In this document: one piece after another, positions 5,857 through 8,825 of the stretch
Position numbering within the stretch: the first letter of the stretch is position 1
Layout: each line of letters starts with the position of its first letter
Assembly (NCBI GenBank): GCA_019894765.1
Contig: JAGXNT010000086.1
Coordinates: 1 to 8,825 of the forward strand
Direction of reading: 5' to 3'
Length of the DNA: 8,825 nucleotides
Source: Candidatus Heimdallarchaeota archaeon
Lineage (GTDB): Archaea > Asgardarchaeota > Heimdallarchaeia > JABLTI01
Translations under genes and position numbers: made by a program
Notes under the pieces: generated by a model
Seen by the model: the letters and a program-made list of their open reading frames with translations, nothing else
Told to the model about the DNA's origin: nothing
Database searches by the model: none

Positions 5857-5864
5857 CTACCTTC
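5857..5864 (-). promoter_or_regulatory. Ribosome-binding site GAAGGTAG of the kite-like gene
   Basis: GAAGGTAG on the minus strand, 4 nt before the ATG at 5852. It is the same octamer as before the following gene. Confidence 0.6.
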
Positions 5865-5873
5865 TTTTCTTCT

Positions 5874-6737
5874 TTATTTTCCGACTGCTTTTTTTGGAGT
5901 AATTACAATTGATTGATTGATTAGTTCAAGCTCATCAATCTTCCCAGAAGCAGTTTGCATAAGAACGATTTCAATTGAATTTTTTCCTGTTCGTAAAAGC
6001 ACTATTTGTTTTTCTCTTACTAATAGTGAGATTAAATCCGCTGAAATGCTGTCGATTTTACTCTCAAGTTCAGATATTATGAATTGCTTTCCACCAAATC
6101 TCTTCAAGAATTCCTTTTTCAAGACTTCTTTTTGTTCTTTTGTTAATCTGCGTAATGGCAGCGTCTCCATTATCGCTATACCCTTCCCCTCTAAGATATT
6201 ATCTTCGATGAGTAATTCTTTCTCATCTCCTTCAATGATCTGAACGCCACTTACTTCATGTAGATTAAACATATCCATATCAAGTGTATTATCTCCAGGC
6301 ATGAACATGATTGCATTAGTTCGAATCTTCACTTCCCAAGCAATCATTCGTAAACGATCTCTTTCAGTTGTTCCTTCTAAAGCCACCTTAGAATCTCTTG
6401 TCATTTGCATTTTCGTAAGAGATTGGTATACTCGAGCATCTAACTCTCTGTGTCTTTTATTTGCAACGTATAGATATGCATCAGAAACCTCTATTCTATC
6501 CTCTTCACTTTCAGCTATTTGTGGAACAGTACCTTTGTCAAGTAAAGTCTTGTACTTCTTCGCTATATTCCATAGTATTTTCTCGATTCCATCCACTGAA
6601 TGATGCTTGTTAGTTTTCTTTTTATCAGGATCTTTTTTTGATTTTGATTTATCAGAAGATTTACCCGAACTTTCTTCTTTAGCTGAAGAATCCGAAGAGG
6701 ATATTTCTATTTCAATATCATTATTGTCTTCTAACAT
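5874..6737 (-). CDS. Candidate kleisin-type SMC partner (Nse4/ScpA-like by position)
   Basis: 287 residues, family not recognised by motif. Residues 1-48 are a disordered tail: acidic-serine first, then a basic KSKSKKDPDKKK run. Residues about 50-150 are predicted helical (VDGIEKILWNIAKKY, YLYVANKRHRELDARVYQSL, RLRMIAWEVKIRTNAI). A middle linker (about 150-195) is rich in hydrophobic and acidic residues. Residues about 200-262 look like a winged helix: EQKEVLKKEFLKRFGG, FIISELESKI, ADLISLLVREKQIVLL, then a wing with SIEIVLM. Helical N-terminus, linker and C-terminal winged helix is the kleisin layout, and the gene lies between an SMC gene (17-nt overlap) and a kite-like gene, the usual place for a kleisin. 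No Nse4 signature motif could be identified, so it might instead be another winged-helix subunit. Confidence 0.5.
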   Translation of the reverse strand: MLEDNNDIEIEISSSDSSAKEESSGKSSDKSKSKKDPDKKKTNKHHSVDGIEKILWNIAKKYKTLLDKGTVPQIAESEEDRIEVSDAYLYVANKRHRELDARVYQSLTKMQMTRDSKVALEGTTERDRLRMIAWEVKIRTNAIMFMPGDNTLDMDMFNLHEVSGVQIIEGDEKELLIEDNILEGKGIAIMETLPLRRLTKEQKEVLKKEFLKRFGGKQFIISELESKIDSISADLISLLVREKQIVLLRTGKNSIEIVLMQTASGKIDELELINQSIVITPKKAVGK

Positions 6738-8825
6738 GTTCAGCTTTTACCACCTTCATCTCAGAAACAACCATATGATGGATGTTATCTGATATATCAA
6801 CATCTAAAGCATCTGGGCAAAGAAGAATAAATTGCGGAACAAAACGAGAATTTTCTCCTGCAAGTTTCTGTGTTCTCACAGCAATACTGAATGCGAGTGC
6901 TTTATTCTTCTCATCTAATCTCTGTGTGAACTCGTCTATTGCATGTATTGGTGAATCAGTTAGAGTATGCATTGCTAAAATTAATCCTTCAATTGCGAGA
7001 ACTTTCTCTCCACCGCTTAATTCTCGAAAATCACGATATGCTTTCCCTTTTGTAATTGCTTCAATATATAGACCAGCTTCATCAGGTTTATTGATGTTCG
7101 TTACTTTCAATCTTATTTTCTCAAATATTCCTCCTAATAGGAGTTTCATTGAACGAGTTATATTAGTAACAACCTCTTGTAATTCCCCATTCCAAAATGC
7201 TAGTCTTGCTTCTAAATCAGCTCGAAGATTTGTAATGTGTTCTTCTCTTTCCACCATATATACTTTCAAAGATTCAACTTTCACTTTCTGAGCATCAATT
7301 TTATCTTCATCTACATTACTAATTCCTATAGAATCCAAATGACCTTCAATTCGATTTAATTCGTCCCTAATTTCAGTGTAATTTCTGATCTCTTCTGGTC
7401 GTTCCCCTTTTTGTTTTGCTCTAGCCTCTCGCTCATTCTTTTCTTGTAAATGTGATTCATATTCAGCATCAAAATTTAACTCGAGTGTAAGGAGTCGTGT
7501 TGATTTCTCTGTTAAACTATGAGCTTCGATTCGAAGTAATTCGATTGTTTCTTTAATGTCCTCGATATTTCTATTCACTTCTCTCTTTTTCATGGAGTAA
7601 GTGGCAAAATCATCTTCTGCTTCATCAAGTTCTATTTTCAATCCATTCTGATGGATTATGTATTCTTGTGTTTTCGCTTCGATTGTAGCAATAATTTCGT
7701 TTATGGTTTCGATTTTGCCCAAGATCTTCTCGTCAGGCATTCCTAATGCTTGGATTTCCTGGTGTAGCTTTGTTATTTCTTTGAGTGTTTTTATCTCGTC
7801 GATTTTTAGGTCTCTTGTTTCCTTTTCTAGTCGTGCGATAGAAACTCTAGTTTTTCTTTCATTAATTACCTCTGTGTAGTATTTTTCTTCTGAGGTTTTT
7901 ATCTTCCAACCAAATGAGTTCTTCATTGGTGCAGGAGGTCTACCAAATCCACCATGTGATAGGTAGTAGCTATTGCCAGATTTTGTTAAGATATTTATTC
8001 GTGAATCTCGAGCGATATTTGTTAAAGTATTAGGATCATATTTGTCTTCAGCAACACCAGCTTTCACAACTCTTTTCAGAAAACCTATTGCATAAGGATC
8101 ACCTGATAGAAGATTACTAGCAATATCATGAACTTCTTTGTAAACTGGTTTCTTGAGCCTTTCATCCGCCTTTTTAGCATCTTCCGCAGTTACTTTGTAG
8201 ACAGAAATTGGTGGTTTCCATCGTGGCCATGTTTCATCATATAATCTCTTTGCAAATCTATAAGCTTCATCAGTTTTTGCCAAAAAGGCATAGAGATTAC
8301 GACCAACGAGGTTTTTGACTGCTTTTCCCCAAGTTTCCGATCCTTCCTTAATTTCAATTAAGGAAATTATTGGACCAATTATTTCTTTGCCCAAAGATTG
8401 TCTTCTAATTTTATGATAGAATATCTTTGCAGAGTTAGTTAGATCTTCCTCAAATTTAGTCAATCGTTGCCCGGAAAATGTTTCTTCATCAGAAGAAAAA
8501 GAATCATAATGTGGTTCAACAATTATCCTTCTTTTATGAATTTCAAGTTCTTTATCAGCATTGGAGTATTTTTCTTGTATAATAGATAACTTCTTCATTT
8601 TTACTGCAAGAGCTTCTTGTCTATCTTGGAGCTTTTTGTCTTTTTCACTTAAGTTTTTAGTAGCAATGATTTTCTCCATAGCACTTTTTTGCTCATTGTA
8701 ACGATCAACCTCTTTTCTAAAATTCGCAACATTTTCTTGATCATTTTGGATTTGTGCTTCTTTTGTGATTAACTTTCTATTCTTTATTCTCTCTTGTTCT
8801 TCCACTAAATCCAATTCTTCTTCTA
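6721..8825 (-). CDS. Smc5/6-like SMC ATPase (5' end beyond the window)
   Basis: The open frame continues past base 8825; the TTG at 8814 is not a likely start. About 700 residues are visible (numbered from that TTG): end of the first coiled coil (1-120), hinge (about 125-315, with GPIISLIEI at 147-155 and WGKAVKNLVGRNLYAF at 162-177), second coiled coil (about 315-550), and the C-terminal ATPase lobe with signature LSGGEK (599-604) and Walker B AIDEF with D627 and E628. Three features favour Smc5/6 over canonical SMC: the Smc6-like GPI..IEI...W..A hinge entry, the D-loop region DEFTQRLD (compare DEFDVYMD of Smc6 and DEINQGMD of Smc5), and FILLCPD where canonical SMCs have the ITH histidine and Smc5/6 have TP. 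The Walker A lobe and part of the first arm lie upstream; from the length of the second arm the full protein should be roughly 1,000-1,100 residues. It loads or moves on DNA through ATP-driven head closure. Confidence 0.88.
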   Translation of the reverse strand, partial: EEELDLVEEQERIKNRKLITKEAQIQNDQENVANFRKEVDRYNEQKSAMEKIIATKNLSEKDKKLQDRQEALAVKMKKLSIIQEKYSNADKELEIHKRRIIVEPHYDSFSSDEETFSGQRLTKFEEDLTNSAKIFYHKIRRQSLGKEIIGPIISLIEIKEGSETWGKAVKNLVGRNLYAFLAKTDEAYRFAKRLYDETWPRWKPPISVYKVTAEDAKKADERLKKPVYKEVHDIASNLLSGDPYAIGFLKRVVKAGVAEDKYDPNTLTNIARDSRINILTKSGNSYYLSHGGFGRPPAPMKNSFGWKIKTSEEKYYTEVINERKTRVSIARLEKETRDLKIDEIKTLKEITKLHQEIQALGMPDEKILGKIETINEIIATIEAKTQEYIIHQNGLKIELDEAEDDFATYSMKKREVNRNIEDIKETIELLRIEAHSLTEKSTRLLTLELNFDAEYESHLQEKNEREARAKQKGERPEEIRNYTEIRDELNRIEGHLDSIGISNVDEDKIDAQKVKVESLKVYMVEREEHITNLRADLEARLAFWNGELQEVVTNITRSMKLLLGGIFEKIRLKVTNINKPDEAGLYIEAITKGKAYRDFRELSGGEKVLAIEGLILAMHTLTDSPIHAIDEFTQRLDEKNKALAFSIAVRTQKLAGENSRFVPQFILLCPDALDVDISDNIHHMVVSEMKVVKAEHVRRQ

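Noticed and set aside
497..7879. Plus-strand open frames of 60-170 codons (for example at 865-1149, 2718-3035, 3687-3986, 6782-7291)
   Set aside because: Each lies antisense to a well-supported minus-strand gene, and their translations are Ser/Phe/Ile-rich with no domain pattern, as expected of complement shadows in AT-rich coding DNA.
6721..8825. SMC read as Rad50, RecN or a Wadjet JetC/MukB protein
   Set aside because: The hinge is a globular SMC hinge, not a Rad50 zinc hook (no CxxC at the apex); RecN and MukB lack the Smc6-like hinge entry and the DEFxxxxD and CPD/TP features. No JetD-type nuclease gene is present in the window.
8814..8825. TTG at 8814 as the SMC start codon
   Set aside because: The frame is open to the window edge with Glu codons typical of a coiled coil, and the Walker A lobe essential to any SMC would be missing; the gene continues upstream.

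Overview
The window is AT-rich and tightly packed. All genes lie on the minus strand, so transcription runs from high to low coordinates. The gene content (an archaeal-style ubiquitin-like E1/E2/JAMM set, an SMC ATPase resembling eukaryotic Smc5/6, Shine-Dalgarno leaders of the AAGGTG/GAAGGTAG type, and a T-tract in place of a hairpin terminator) points to an archaeon. An Asgard lineage, or a Caldiarchaeum-like one, is the most likely source. This is inference from gene content; no rRNA or other marker gene is present.

In order of transcription, the first part (8825 to 4716) is an SMC-complex block. It holds the C-terminal two thirds of an Smc5/6-like SMC protein (first coiled coil, hinge, second coiled coil, C-terminal ATPase lobe; the Walker A half lies beyond the edge). 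A candidate kleisin follows, overlapping the SMC gene by 17 nt, then a tandem winged-helix 'kite'-like protein resembling the N-terminal part of Nse1, then a small Cys/His-rich zinc-finger protein that could act as an E3 ligase or adaptor. The second part (4699 to 1524) is a complete ubiquitin-like conjugation cassette: a JAMM/MPN isopeptidase, an E1-like activating enzyme, a ubiquitin-like modifier ending in Val-Gly, an E2-like conjugating enzyme with a charged tail, and a small acidic protein translationally coupled to the E2. Gene spacing is 18-25 nt or overlapping, except around the modifier gene, which sits between two longer spacers carrying perfect stem-loops.

The third part (1466 to 1) is a metabolic gene after a T-rich tract: a histidine ammonia-lyase cut by the window edge, with what looks like a complete rubredoxin domain inserted before its conserved YSxRC motif.

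The main result is the co-linear arrangement of an Smc5/6-type SMC, kleisin, kite and zinc finger with Ubl, E1, E2 and JAMM genes. In eukaryotes Smc5/6 is the SMC complex that carries its own ubiquitin ligase (Nse1 RING) and SUMO ligase (Nse2). This operon looks like a prokaryotic counterpart in which an SMC complex and a dedicated modifier pathway are expressed together. A role in DNA repair, or in restricting extrachromosomal or viral DNA, is plausible but unproven.
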